Origin: Lonicera japonica
Taxonomy: Eukaryota > Streptophyta > Magnoliopsida > Dipsacales > Caprifoliaceae
Direction of reading: 5' to 3'
DNA length: 64,000 nt
Assembly (NCBI GenBank): GCA_021464415.1
Contig: CM038467.1
Coordinates: forward strand, 16,385,411 to 16,449,410
A program made the translations under genes and the position numbers. Shown one piece after another: positions 11,221 through 23,012 of the stretch. The notes beneath the pieces were generated by a model. The model saw only the letters and a list, made by a program, of their open reading frames with translations. It was not told where the DNA came from and did no database searches. Position 1 is the first letter of the stretch, and each line of letters opens with the position of its first letter.

Positions 11221-13151
11221 CTAAATACTCAGTTGATTCAAGCCAACCTGCATTAAAATTACAGATATCAATCAGAAAAAAGAGTTGGCTGAATAAGATT
11301 ATGCCTAAAAGCCCAACATTATCACATCGTACAAATGCAACATGTAAATACAATTACCAACACCAAAGCAGTATGATACAAAGATTAGATTTCTCCCAAA
11401 TTCGGTAAACCATATGTTACATTCATGATCTATCGTCCCACAGAGCATAAAAAGGTAACACTAGAAACAATATCAAGCAATTCTTTAGACTAGCTGCCTA
11501 CTTCAAGATAAAAATAGAGTATAACGGTTATATTAATCATGCAGTATCTTATATACTCATTTTTCTGTCAATAAATGCATCTTTCAAGCTGCCCTGTCAC
11601 TAGTTTTTTGTCCATTTTTGCTAAAAAATTATTGGTACTTTGGTAGTGTGATACCATGTTCATTATTGCCGTTTTATTTCAAAATTTTCTCCTATTCAAG
11701 AAAGAAAATTTATGCTTAATTATATCATTAATCTAAAGCCATTTCAAAACTCCACAAGTTAAAACCAGTTTGATTGTTCGATCTTTCACTCAAAACTGTT
11801 TATTAAGGACAACAAAGAACATATTTTACTTCAATTGGTAAAAATAGTAATGCCCAGTGAACTAAAACACAAAAAGCAAGCATCTTCACATAAAATCAAC
11901 TGCAATAACCAACAAGACCAGTATCACCATAGTCATAGATAATAATAGTAACCAGTGAAAACTTACTTCCAATGCAGTCGAAGTTGAAGAAACCCAAGCA
12001 GGGGGAGGCCAAAAAAGCTCACAATAACCAGAGTAATTAGCCAAAGGCCCCATACTACCACTGTCCATATCAAACACACATATACCGCGGCTCTTCAACC
12101 CGCCATCTTCTAAAGGATCAGTGAAAAATATACAATTCCCTTTACACCCAGTAAAATCAGTAGCCAAAGCCGAAAATGAGCAATTGTCACCTAAAAACAG
12201 CATTCTTTCCCCCAAATTCTTCACCTCAACCCACTGCTTCAACTTCCTATCCATCTTAAAAACCTCAAATCTCACCGTCCTCTCGCTTGTAAAACAATCG
12301 AATTCCTCAGAAAACTCAACCCCTTCCTCATAACCCAAATCATCATCAAGCCCAACACTCAAATACTTATCCACCAAGAACAATTCACCACAAGATTCCA
12401 CCAAAATCTTCTTATCCCCACCAAATACAGAATTAGCAACAACATTCACACTCGGATTATTCTCAACACCAACAACAACGGTCCTCCCCGTGGTATCAAC
12501 AGCATAAAACTCCCCTTCATAGAATATCACATCATCATAAGGCGAAGGCAAATCATCAATTATCGTCCATTTCTTATCACCAAACTTCAACAAGGCCAAT
12601 TTACCAGAAACATGAATAGTCAACAACACAAATCCCTCAATTACATTACTAAGGTTTGAAGAGAATGCAACTTTTTCCATATACACATCGCCAGCATCGC
12701 CAATCGAACTAGCAAAAGGTCGATAATTTATATACTGCAAAGTATATTCATTCCCCAGTTCAGAGATCCGAAAGTGCAACAAATCTAGGGTTTTGGGGAA
12801 ATTTGTTGGAAGAGGTTTGAATATAGATCTCGAGAGGGGATTCAAAAATTGCATCCTTTGACGCCCATCAGGTTCGAGTTTTATGAGCCAGCCATCGGAG
12901 GGGGATGTTTGGGAATGGGGATAGGGTAAACCGAGGCGGAATATGGTGCGCTTGGAAAAGTAGAAACCCCAGCTAGCGTCGGAGATGCCTTTGTTAGGGA
13001 GAACTGGGGCTGGGATTGGGAAGGATTTGGATTGGAAAGAGGATCGCCACGATGTGCAGACCGATCGGAATCGGAGGAGATCTGTTTCCGATCCGAGGTG
13101 TTCGGCGATTAGGTTTAGGAGTTCTCTGGGGAGTTGAGACCAGTCAGCCAT
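11221..13151 (-). CDS. F-box protein, SKIP23-like (DUF295/KIB1-4 type)
   Basis: Likely substrate receptor of an SCF ubiquitin ligase. The N-terminal F-box (WSQLPRELLNLIAEHLGSET, then LLRFRSVCTSWRSS) is followed by a DUF295-type beta-rich region (residues 60-390) with FYFSKRTIFRLGLPYP, FYAVDTTGRTVVVG and, near the end, CIFFTDP, GICVFDMDSGS and FWPPPAWV. This is the usual SKIP23 architecture. I start at the ATG at 13151 (MADWSQLP), because the upstream in-frame ATG at 13259 would add 36 residues unlike the family. Unspliced, the frame ends at 11886 with an unlikely hydrophobic tail. A perfect donor GTAAGT lies at 11966-11961, and an acceptor TGCAG ends at 11248. Joining 13151-11967 to 11247-11221 gives a phase-0 product of 403 residues ending VGLNQLSI, which I prefer. 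F-box identity is solid and the splice is inferred. Confidence 0.88.
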
Positions 13152-13381
13152 TGAAGGAAGAAACAAATTGAAAAGGTTGCAGTGCAGGGGAACCATATAA
13201 GTTGCGTTTGTTTTTCTGCCCTTTGAATGCTGAAATCTTAATGCTAATACTGAATTCAATCTTTGTAAATTCGAAATAGTTTTTTAATACTAGACGTTTG
13301 TTTAAATTAAATTATTTTTTTAAAAAAATATAAAATATTTTAAATTAAGCATTTAGCGAAGTCAAGGGTGTTGAATATTTA

Positions 13382-14210
13382 GGCGGTGTTTCATTGAAAA
13401 ACTAAAAATTTGAAAGTTAAAAATTGAACTGAAACTAAAAAAACTACTTTTTTATGTGGTAGTTGATAAAAAAACTTAAAATTCAAATTAAAAAAATTAT
13501 TTGTTTAGTTCTAAAAGTTGTATTTGAAAAAATATTGTTTGTTTGAATATAACACACTTGACGAAATTTTTTTAATATAACAATTATGTCCTAAAGAGTT
13601 AAAAGAGCTACCGGACCGTATGGTAATTTACTTAAATGTAAGAGTGTAAAATAAGTATTTTATACTCTTTAAAATTAAGCTTTCAATTTTAAGTTAAGAA
13701 TTTATCACTTAAAACTTTATGTGAAAATTTTTAGTTTCAAGCGTAGAAAATTAAGTTGGCACTTATAATTATTTTATTTTATTTTTAACAAATAACTTTA
13801 AAACCACTTAAATCTAAAAAGTTTAAATTTTCAGATTTAAGTGGGGTTATCAAACACCACCACTTAAAACTGTATCTAAAAAGATATTATTTATTTGAAT
13901 ATAACACATCTAAAAATTAAAAAAAAATAGTATGATAATTTTGCCCTTATTAGAATTAGAATGGTGCTAACATGATATTTACACTTGGGTAATTTATTTA
14001 AATGTAAGAGGGGAAAATATCTATCTTACACTCTTTAAAATTAATTTTTAATTTTAAGTGAATTTATCATTTAAAAGTTTAGATGAAAATTTCCAATTTT
14101 AAGTAGAGAAAATTAAGTTGGCACTTAAATTTTTATTTTTTTTTGTTAACAAACAACTTTAAAATCACTTAAATTTGAAAACTGATTTAAGTGGTGTTAT
14201 CAAACACACC
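13382..14210. mobile_element. Probable PIF/Harbinger-like MITE with internal duplication
   Basis: The ends GGCGGTGTTTCATTG and, reversed, GGTGTGTTTGATAACA are imperfect inverted repeats flanked by TTA on both sides (13379-13381 and 14211-14213). Inside, two diverged direct copies of about 350 bp (roughly 13500-13858 and 13859-14210) share AATTTATTTAAATGTAAGAG-like and AAAATTAAGTTGGCACTT motifs. No transposase is present. Boundaries are less certain than for the other MITEs. Confidence 0.55.
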
Positions 14211-15475
14211 TTAATCTTTCTCTCTCTCTCTCTCTCTTTTGTTAAATATAGACATTAACATCTTAATAATTTTAAAAAACAAACACCATTATATTCCTTT
14301 GAATGCTTAAAATACTCCCATTAATCATTTAAAGGGTAAAACAATCCCTAAGTGGGTTAAGCAATAAGCATCCACAGGAAACATTTTTATTTTTCTCTAT
14401 ACATTTATAAATTAAAACACAATAAACATGGACAGTAATATTGTTAAAGCAATCATATTTATTATCAAAACAACTTACAAGTATATGGTAAAACTTTTCA
14501 AAAGAATAATATACTCTGGTAAAGAGAGCATTATTTTAACAATATGATTACCCTAAATTAATAATCTCTTCTTTTGAACATTAAAATTATTCAATTCTAC
14601 CTCAGGATTGCTAAATTAATATTCTCATTAAAATTATAAAATAATAAATTTAAAATATTTTTTCATGATTTTTTGTAGGTCCTAAATATTCCATAAGTTT
14701 TCTCATAATATTTTATATGAATCAAAAAATATCTGTGTTTTGTTGAAATTTAAATCTAACTGAACCTCATCTCTCACTATTTACAAATTGCAATGTGCTC
14801 GAAAGTCCAAGGTTGCATTTCCATATTGTAACAAGAAGTTTTGTAATACTATTGATAGTTTGAGTGCATTTTAATTTTTTTTTTGTAAAATGGGAAAGTC
14901 TAAAGCTCTTTCCTTTATTAGAACAGTAATAAAAATCTCTTCACCTCAGATTAAACTCGAACTCAAGAATTTTCAAAATTTGAGTGGATGTCTTTTTAAC
15001 TAGCCTACTCCTTTTGCTTAATTTGAATGTTTCTTTGCATAAAAGTAGTGCATAGATGTATATCATCATCGACTTTCTCATCTTGAGGATGCTTGCCGTA
15101 TTCCTCACCCGTAAAATTTTTATACCCTAATAAAATTTAGGTGGTCATAACGTTATTAATTTGTAGAAGATATATTGTATTCTTAATTTATGAGAGAACT
15201 ACTAACAACCAACAAATTAACACACTTATTTTGTATCGTTTATGAATTTTGTTTTCTAGTCAAATTGATACGGCACGGAGCTAGAGCAGGTCTGAACTAC
15301 TAACAACCAACAAATTAACACACTTTCTACTTGCATTACGGTTTAAACAAGAAGTAAACTTGTCATTCGTACCATTTATACATCATATAGAACATTCAAA
15401 TTGAAATTGCTTTCACAGAGAATAATCTTTTTGCCTATTTGAAATTTAGACTTGTTACGTAGGACTTTGCCCTGA
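14211..15475. other. AT-rich intergenic stretch
   Basis: Begins with a (CT)n run (about 14217-14237). A direct repeat of about 31 bp containing ACTACTAACAACCAACAAAT occurs near 15196 and again near 15294. No gene recognised. Confidence 0.5.
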
Positions 15476-15618
15476 GTTAGAGGGAGCCCTTACAGAAATT
15501 CTCGATGGCCAAGGCAAAACCAAGGCCACGGAGGGGGTTTGGAAATAGTTTTCAACCAGCAATTGACGCGCCTCAGTTAGTACCTCACTAGCTGCGTCAT
15601 TGCCCCAAGCGCAAAGAT
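15476..15618 (-). ncRNA. U4 snRNA gene copy (variant or pseudogene)
   Basis: U4 pairs with U6 in the spliceosomal tri-snRNP. Reading the minus strand from 15618 gives ATCTTTGCGCTTGGGGCAAT, the usual plant U4 start, then the 5' stem-loop region (GCAGCTAGTGAGG...GAGGCGCG), the TTGCTGGTTGAAAACTATTTCC core and a final hairpin AGGGCTCCCT (15481-15490). Compared with the copy at 39098, this one has CTGAGG for CCGAGG in the 5' stem-loop and AATTTCTGT for AATTTCTGG at the Sm site. It keeps a plausible promoter: an upstream element GTCCCACATAA at 15693-15683 and AATAAAAAC around 15650-15642, with Pol II-type spacing. The changed Sm site and diverged element suggest weak function or a pseudogene. The 3' end is approximate. 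Confidence 0.85.
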
Positions 15619-15682
15619 ACCTTTCACATCGATAGCTTCTAGTTTTTATTGGCCAGTATTCTGACATTCTGTCAAATTATTT

Positions 15683-15693
15683 TTATGTGGGAC
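15683..15693 (-). promoter_or_regulatory. Plant snRNA upstream sequence element, diverged
   Basis: GTCCCACATAA matches nine of eleven positions of the plant element RTCCCACATCG. It lies 32 bases before the TATA-like AATAAAAAC, the spacing typical of Pol II snRNA genes. Confidence 0.7.
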
Positions 15694-16078
15694 AAAGTAG
15701 CCTAGCCTAGCCTAGCCTTGAAAACATTCATGTTTCAGTTGAAAAAAAATCCTGCACACCACAACTAAGCAGTTGTTAAATACAAACGCATACTGCACAC
15801 TCCTAGAGAAACAGGAATTCAATACTTTATGAGACAATCTAACCATCATCCATCTAGTTCAAGGATAAAATAAGTGTTAGGCAGTGAAATTAATGATTAC
15901 TTTCCTTGGATTTAGTGACATTATAGAGTTGATAAAAGTTTACCCAAGTGATTCACAAACTACAAGGATATCTACAATTTAATTTCTTTTCATATCCAAA
16001 AAATTACAATCAAAGGAAGAAGATCTTTATCTCTTTGGACAATGAGGTCAGCAGGCGTAGTTTATTACACTGATATAA
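15694..16078. other. Intergenic, nothing recognised
   Basis: Contains a short CCTAG repeat (CCTAGCCTAGCCTAGCC, about 15701-15717) and otherwise anonymous AT-rich DNA. Confidence 0.5.
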
Positions 16079-16684
16079 GGGCATCTCCAACCCAAAACAC
16101 CATTTTGGTGTTGATTTAGCACCAAAATGGTGTCATTTTTACACCATATTTTTTTTCAACTCCAACCATTAACACCAAAAAGTATATTCTCTCCAAAAAT
16201 AGAATATTCTCTTTATTATTCTATTATTTTATATCATCATATAAATTATTATATTTTACTAATTATTTTATTATAGATATTATTATTAATTAACTTATAA
16301 TAATTTAAATAATTATAATTTATAAAACTAAAAATCACTAAATTAACATAACATATTTATTATGGAAATATACATAAATTTAATTAGAATAAATTAATTT
16401 TTTTAATAAAACAAATTATTAATATTTCTAATCAAAAAATAAACTAAAAAAATTAAATTAGAAGTATAAAATGACCTAATTGATATCTATAAGTAAATAA
16501 CAATAAAGATAAAAATTGAAGGAAAAAAAATGGTGGGATGGTGTGGGATGAATAGTGTTGCACCAAATATGGTGCAACACTATTCATTGCACCAAATTTG
16601 GTGTAGCTTTTGGTGCTTCCTTGGAGCAATTTGGTGTAGAAATAGCACCAAATTTGGTGGGATGGTGCTACATCGGAGATGGTC
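16079..16684. mobile_element. PIF/Harbinger-like MITE (606 bp)
   Basis: Starts GGGCATCTCCAACCC and ends CGGAGATGGTC, an imperfect inverted repeat, with target duplication TAA on both sides (16076-16078 and 16685-16687). The interior is AT-rich. Both ends carry repeated dyads of ACACCAAAATGG/GCACCAAATTTGG type that can fold back. No transposase; the small open frames at 16530-16919 are by-products. Confidence 0.8.
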
Positions 16685-16687
16685 TAA

Positions 16688-19284
16688 AGCAACTCCATCA
16701 GAAATACATCCAAATTGCACATCAGGCTACAAAGGCAGGTTTATTTTTATACAAATCCACATTAGACTTTTTTATGAACCTCCGCAAGATAAGCTTACTT
16801 ATGTTCTGCATTCTTCACTAACAGTAACTGGGCAAGAAGCATTATTCACTGCATGGTTGCTAACACGCCCCAAGAAAGCCCTCTTGGTTTTGCCAAGGGG
16901 ATTTTATCAATTGCTTTAAATAACTTCTCCCGAGCATCTCCCCGGTATATTTCCATAAGCACGCAATTCTCTTTCTGTGCAAGAAGTGTTAATGTCCAAT
17001 GTTTCTGGATCAGGACCCCAGTCCCCTATTTCTTCATGGTGTGGGAGTCAGAGAACTTTTTTGTCTCAAGATATGAGAATGGAGATCCGAAAAGCGCCAT
17101 AATAAAACCAAAATTTCATAGGAAAAATCAGTAAAGTTAGTGATTTTAAGATTGGATTGAACCAAAAATGATACAAAATGTTAAATGCCAATGGTAAAAT
17201 ATTCGTTTAGTTCCATCAGTTAGAGAAACAAATACATTTTATGAATTTAATGGTGAATAAATAAGAATAGTAAATTATCAAGGATAAACATGGTGCTCAA
17301 GCCCAAAAACGCCTAATATACTATAGGTAAATTTGAAATTGTTATACAAAATTAGAAATATTGATCATTTAACTTCATGTCTAATTACCCATAGTTTGAG
17401 AAAGCCTAACAGATGGGATGCATTGTGAAAATTGAGGAGATAAATATATCTAATTTGATTATATAGTCAAACATTAAATGAGAAAAATAAAATGCAAGAC
17501 TGCCTTACGTTTTCTTTTATATATATGTTCGATTATGTCATCTTTTCTCTAAAGGACCTGAAACTAAAATTAATACAATAATTTATAGTAGCCTTCAAGC
17601 ATTAATATCCATTTGTAAGGAAATAACGATATGGAGCCCAAAAGAAGAGTTGACTAGTTTTTCTACTTATATCTCATCCACGATTTTCATCTTCCGAGAT
17701 TGGTCACCCAACATCCCCGTCCAGGTAAGTACGTTTCTCCTTATTCCCTCTTATTTTATGCCCCTTTCCTTCTCAGCCTATAAACAATCCAATGATGCGG
17801 GACAAAACAACTCAACAGTCAATCATCCAAACACCATATTTTCTCATATTAAATCGGCTCTCTCACGTGATTTTCTTCACCTTCCTTTTTCAATTTCCTA
17901 ATTATTTTCCTGCTGGTGCTTGTTGGCTGGTAATGGTAATTACTAATGACCCATCAATTTCTGAGGTTTTCCTCTATTGGAACATATGAAGAACATGTTT
18001 GAAATAAGAATAACGTTGTTGAGTAAAGGAGATTGTAGTATTTTCGACGGTGTCTTCTTATGCGGGATAAAGTTTTAACACTATGCGGTTAATGTTCTTT
18101 TACACCTTTGTGAACGCTTGCTGCAATTTTTATGACTGTGTTCTCAATGGGGTTTCAGAGTTGATTTCACGAATGCAGAAGGTGATTTTATTGATCTCTC
18201 TACGGGCAAAGTTTGCACTAAATTTTTCATATGGTAAACATGAAGGAACATCTTTATGTGATCTAATTTCGTGGGGTATAGATAAATCGGTGGTTAACAT
18301 ATGTTGGGGAGTTGATTTTGAGCGGGAAAACAAATGGAGAACTTAAAAGGATAAAAGAACAATGTACAGGTAAAACCTTATTTATTTTTATTGTATTTTT
18401 AAGTGAACTTTGTTTCTTTTACTAGCTTTAACTTCATTTAAGATTAATTTAATCACAAGATCAAATGGACATCTTAAATGGTCAATTAGACCCATTATAT
18501 GCAAATTTAAAATCATCACAATGAGTCGACTGGTTAGACTCATAAATGGTTCCAACAACAATCACCCCATATTTGTTATAAGAGGATGATTTGATTTGTA
18601 TGCGGAAAATTACTGTAGTGAGATTGACTTTTACATCAATTTTATATTTTTGGTGCAACTTTTATATTGCTTTTAACCATGCGGAAACCGAGTCTTCTAA
18701 ACATACTTTGCCTGATCAGGTAAGCTTATATGGTGGAATTTTTTTGTTTATATATATATGTAATTTTTTTGGACAATAATTTTGTTTATATGATTCTTGG
18801 CTATTTTGTATAATCAATTGGTAAAATGAACGAGGGACTAGAGGTTGGTTGCTCTTTTCATCTGCTTAGACTCGTCAACGAAGACTCCCTCTAGATGTTA
18901 ACCATCTCCAATCAATTTCTATACCAATTAATAAGAATAATGAGTCTGCAAAAAAAAAAGTAGGCTTAAACTTCTTGCTCGACTCTAGAACTGGTTGTGA
19001 GCATGGGAAGCTGTCAAGCTGGGCACCTGCCTAAGGTTTTGCCCCCATACTAATGCCCATTTATTTAAAGACCTAGTTTCTAGGTGCCATAATTTAAATT
19101 AAAAATAAAATAATCATACTTAAACATAGTGTCCATTTTTAAAAAAAACCTTTGTTTTTAATATTCTCATTTGAACTTTACATTCACTAGCGTTTGTTTA
19201 GATAAATAGCTGAAAGAGGAGATCATTTTTAATTTTGTCCTGGGACTAAAATTTTTTAATTTATAGGATTCTTAAATTTATTTA
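16688..19284. other. Intergenic, no recognised gene
   Basis: Several open frames of 60-130 codons occur (for example 16853-17134 and 18083-18346) without recognisable domains. The minus strand around 17020-16850 reads codon-like for some 55 residues (EIYRGDAREKLFKAIDK), which may be a gene remnant, but I cannot name it. Confidence 0.45.
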
Positions 19285-20470
19285 TAATACAAATCAAGAA
19301 ATCATTGTTCATTGATTTGACCGCTATTAAAGGAATATAAAAAATAAGTCACTCCGAGATTTTTATTCAGAAAAAAAAAACCCACTCTTACATTCTCACA
19401 TACTCCCTTTTCCTAACTCCTTTTTCCCGCTTCTCTCACCTATTCACTAGCACTCTCTCTCTCAAAAGAACCCACAAACTCTCTATTTCTCTCTCTCAAA
19501 GGTATGTCGAACGCCAGCTTATATTCCTCTCTCAAACAAACTCTATATATCTCTCAAGTATATATCCCTTCTTTATTTTCCTCTATCCCTTCATTCTATT
19601 CTATTTCTTTCATTTTTATGTTTGGCTTGATTTTATATTTGGGTATTTTAATGCTGGTTATGGCAATTTTTATGTTTGGCTTGATTTGGGACTTTTATGG
19701 AAATTTTATCTTCAGCTTTAAAAATGGACAAATGGTTAAATGCACGATAGTATATTTTATTGAGCTTTCAATTTTCATGTTTGGCTTGATTTAGGAATTT
19801 TATGTTTGGCACACCTAATATACCGGAAAAATCTATAATATAAATCAAGGAATCACTGTTCATTGATTTGGCTACTATTTTTTATAATCCAATGGCTATT
19901 CATTGATTCGACCGCTATCTTTTTTAATCCAATGGCTATAATTGTCTAAAAAGATCCAAGAGTTCGTTTTTTTTGTTATTAAAGGAATATAAAAAATAAT
20001 AAATAAATAAAAAGTCACTCTGAGATTCTTATTCAAAAAAAAACCCTCACTCTTACACTCTCATATACTCCTTTTTTCCGCTTCTCTCACCTACTCACTC
20101 TTAGACTATCACAAGCTTTCTTTCTCTCAAAGGAACCCACAAACTCTCTATCACTCTCTCGCCGAACACCAGCTTATATCCCTCTCTCAAACAAACTCTC
20201 TCTATCTCTTGGGTATATATATGTTCTTTATTTTCCTCTCTCTCTCTTCATTCTATTCTATTTCTTTCATTTTTATGTTTGCCTTGGGTATTTTAATGCT
20301 GGTTATGGCAATTTTATGTTTGGCTTGATTTGGGACTTTTATGGGAATTTTATCTTCAGCTTTGAAAATGGACAAATGGTTAAATGCACGATAGTATATT
20401 TTATTGAGCTTTCATTTTTTTTGTTTGGCTTGATTTGGGAATTTTATGTTTGGCACGCCTAATATAATGG
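19285..20470. repeat. Diverged tandem duplication of about 0.55-0.63 kb
   Basis: Copy 1 (about 19285-19829) and copy 2 (about 19835-20470) share in order AAATCAAGRAATCA, TGTTCATTGATTTG, TTAAAGGAATATAAAAAATAA, the CT-rich CACTCTTACA block, GAACCCACAAACTCTCTAT, CCAGCTTATAT, TTTTATGTTTGGCTTGATTT and GGCACRCCTAATATA. Indels separate them. It lies directly upstream of a Helitron helicase remnant and may belong to the same dead element. Confidence 0.75.
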
Positions 20471-20482
20471 AAAAAATATTTT

Positions 20483-20629
20483 ACTTTTTTAGTCTATATT
20501 TCACTTTTTTATTTATAAGAAAGATATTATTGTTCACTAGGACCAAATTATTTTTGCTTTTTTAGTCTATATTTCACTTTTTTATTTATAAGAAAAATCT
20601 TATTGTTCACTGAGACCAAGCTAAACAAT
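20483..20629. repeat. Short tandem duplication, 73-bp period
   Basis: The block TTTTAGTCTATATTTCACTT with its following bases through TTGTTCACT occurs twice, offset by 73 bases. It precedes the helicase remnant. Confidence 0.75.
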
Positions 20630-20994
20630 CTCTTTGTTAATGGAACTCGATTGGTCATTGTCAAGTATACTGATTTTGTAATTGAGGCTCGAATATTAAA
20701 GGGGGACAAACATGGCAACCTGGTTTTCATTCCCAGAATTTCATTGGCTCCTTCATCTTCCGAATTAGTTATTAAAATGATTAGGCGTTAATTCCCTATT
20801 TAGTTTGCATATGCTATGACCATTAATAAATCTTAAGGTTAGTCCGTGAAATTTTTCGGGCTTAATTTGCGTACACCTGTATTCAGTCACGGTCAACTTT
20901 ACATGGCACTCTCTAAATATACAAGTTTCGATCGCATTTCTACCCTTCTCTCACCAGATAGTGTTGATTCAACTATAAATATTGTTTATGATTG
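20627..20994 (+). pseudogene. Helitron PIF1-type helicase C-terminal remnant
   Basis: One reading frame across the interval gives [24 protein letters not shown] and [13 protein letters not shown], the ordered C-terminal motifs of the PIF1-like helicase encoded by autonomous plant Helitrons. Spacing is intact without frameshift, but four in-frame stops occur. Three replace glutamines expected in RRQFPI and NKSQGQS, consistent with CAA or CAG changing to TAA or TAG. No upstream helicase motifs, Rep domain or Helitron ends were found, so this is a fragment of a dead element. Confidence 0.85.
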
Positions 20995-23012
20995 ATTCAA
21001 TATATGGTTAGTCATTTTCTCATGTATGAATTTTTAAATCTATGCTTATGTAAATCTTGCACGGTACATAAATAAACTTTTGAGTTATTTTATTTTATTA
21101 TATTTTGTAGAACTGGGATGATGCAGTTGTTAACTATAAAAAAAATTCATCGTATGGACAGAAGAAGCTGGCAAATGAACAATCGGGGGTTGATCAGTGT
21201 TCCAATAGTTATTTTATTTAAATGTATTGTTATTTTTAATGCTTATTTGATGTTGTGTTTCTATGTCACAAATATATGTTAGTACTGGTCTTAGGTGGCC
21301 TGGGTATTTTGATATAAATTCTTTGACATTCTGCAGGCTGATGTTGAGGATGTTTAAGGTTGTTAGAATGACCGTGGATGATTTAGCTTTTTGGGCAATT
21401 ACTATTTTGTTTACACTTATGGTGTTTTTGTATATAGGACACTTTTATGTTGTCTCTACTTATGATATTTAGGTATATTTTTTGACATGTGGTATTGGCT
21501 TCTTTATTTTTTTTGCAACCAATGCCTTTCACTTTATAGTTAACACATATATCTTTTATAATTATTGCTCAAGTAATTAAAAATAATTTGTTCTCTTAAT
21601 ACAATCAATATTTCTTATATTATCAACAGTTGTGGATCCTAAACTTATGCTATTTTAATGTTGTAACCTTAAATGTATTATATAATGCATTTTTTATGTG
21701 TTATCATGAAGTTGTACATTTATCAACATGCTATAAGTTTTAGCAGGGGATAATTTCTCAGCAGCCTCTTCTTGACAAGGTTATAACTTTGTTTTATTCA
21801 CCTTAGTTCATTATATCAAATTGTTTTACATTTTATTTTTCTCACTTTGTTCACTTCATTTTTTTATTTTTTATTTATTTATTTTTTTAACTCTGGAACA
21901 TAGTGGATCTATGTGACTTTTGCAATGTTTTACGACTTATATATGCCAATCCCAAAAAAAGAGGAATTGTTTACATATTAAAAAGAAGGTAAAAAACTAT
22001 GTGCATTATCTATGTAAATTTGAGTTCCTTATTTTTTTATTCTTTTTTTAATACGCTATTACTATCTTAACAGTGACTTCGAGTACGGACATACCCTAAT
22101 AAATTTTAAAGAAAGAGGATTGTAAAGATAACGAAGATAAATATAACTTCCGTAGATCTAATTTTCAAAAGTCATCTAGAGTGACTAATTCGAAATGGAC
22201 TTATAAGATAGGTGACATCTTTAAAAGCCCATTCGCTTGTGCAGCCAAACAAAATTTGAAACCTTGGGTGGAGTGTAAATAGACTTCTAGCCAAAAAATC
22301 AATTTGACAAGTTTCCCTTGACATTACTTAAATATTGAAATTATAAGCAATATCGACTTTATTATTTTGCTCTTAAAATTGTGTTATATTTTTAAATAAC
22401 AATAATCAAGCATTTACTACTTGCAAAATATAAATTATGCTTAACAATATTAAAAGATCTAAACCGAATTTTAATGATAAAATACTTGTGATTCTAGTCA
22501 CATTATTTGGGTTTACTTTCCATCTCTTCTTCCTCCTCCATCGAATTCACCTAAATGTATTATTTGTATAAAAAATAAATTATTAAATTACTTGTATTGG
22601 AATTATAAAAGAAAAAATTAATTATACCAAAATTAAGTTACGTACAACTAGATTAGCTTGAACATGCGCTCCCATATATGTATTTAAAATATTTTTTTTT
22701 ACCCAAAAAGTTCCGATCAGAAAATTTACAAGTCAACCTTGATGGCAACCCAGATGCAAATTATCCAATCCAACCTCCAAGATTTGTTTACCCAAAATTT
22801 CCAACGGAATACTACGTATGTATGCATTGCTTCACGAGGAAAGTTTTGGGCTCATCCGTTGGGCCAATCGGGTTCTGTTTTTATTTATTCACACGGGCAA
22901 GAAACTACTTCGAACTTGACAACAATCAAATAGCCAGCCCCTCCTTTCTCCTTATTTTCCTCTCTACACACATTCTCCCATTGTTCGACCCATCAAAGTC
23001 AGCACAGTACCG
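20995..23012. other. Intergenic and upstream region of MINIYO
   Basis: No gene recognised. Anonymous AT-rich DNA, then from about 22680 a less AT-rich stretch that probably holds the promoter and 5' UTR of the MINIYO gene. The CT-rich CCCCTCCTTTCTCC around 22937 may be near the transcription start. Confidence 0.4.

Noticed and set aside
13152..13259. Upstream ATG extending the SKIP23-like protein by 36 residues
   Set aside because: The extra residues do not resemble the family, and the F-box starts normally after the ATG at 13151.
15455..15667. 70-codon minus-strand frame
   Set aside because: Runs through the U4 copy and its promoter; the match is RNA, not protein.
16530..17134. Overlapping frames of 88-129 codons
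   Set aside because: The first part is MITE sequence and the rest has no recognisable domain.
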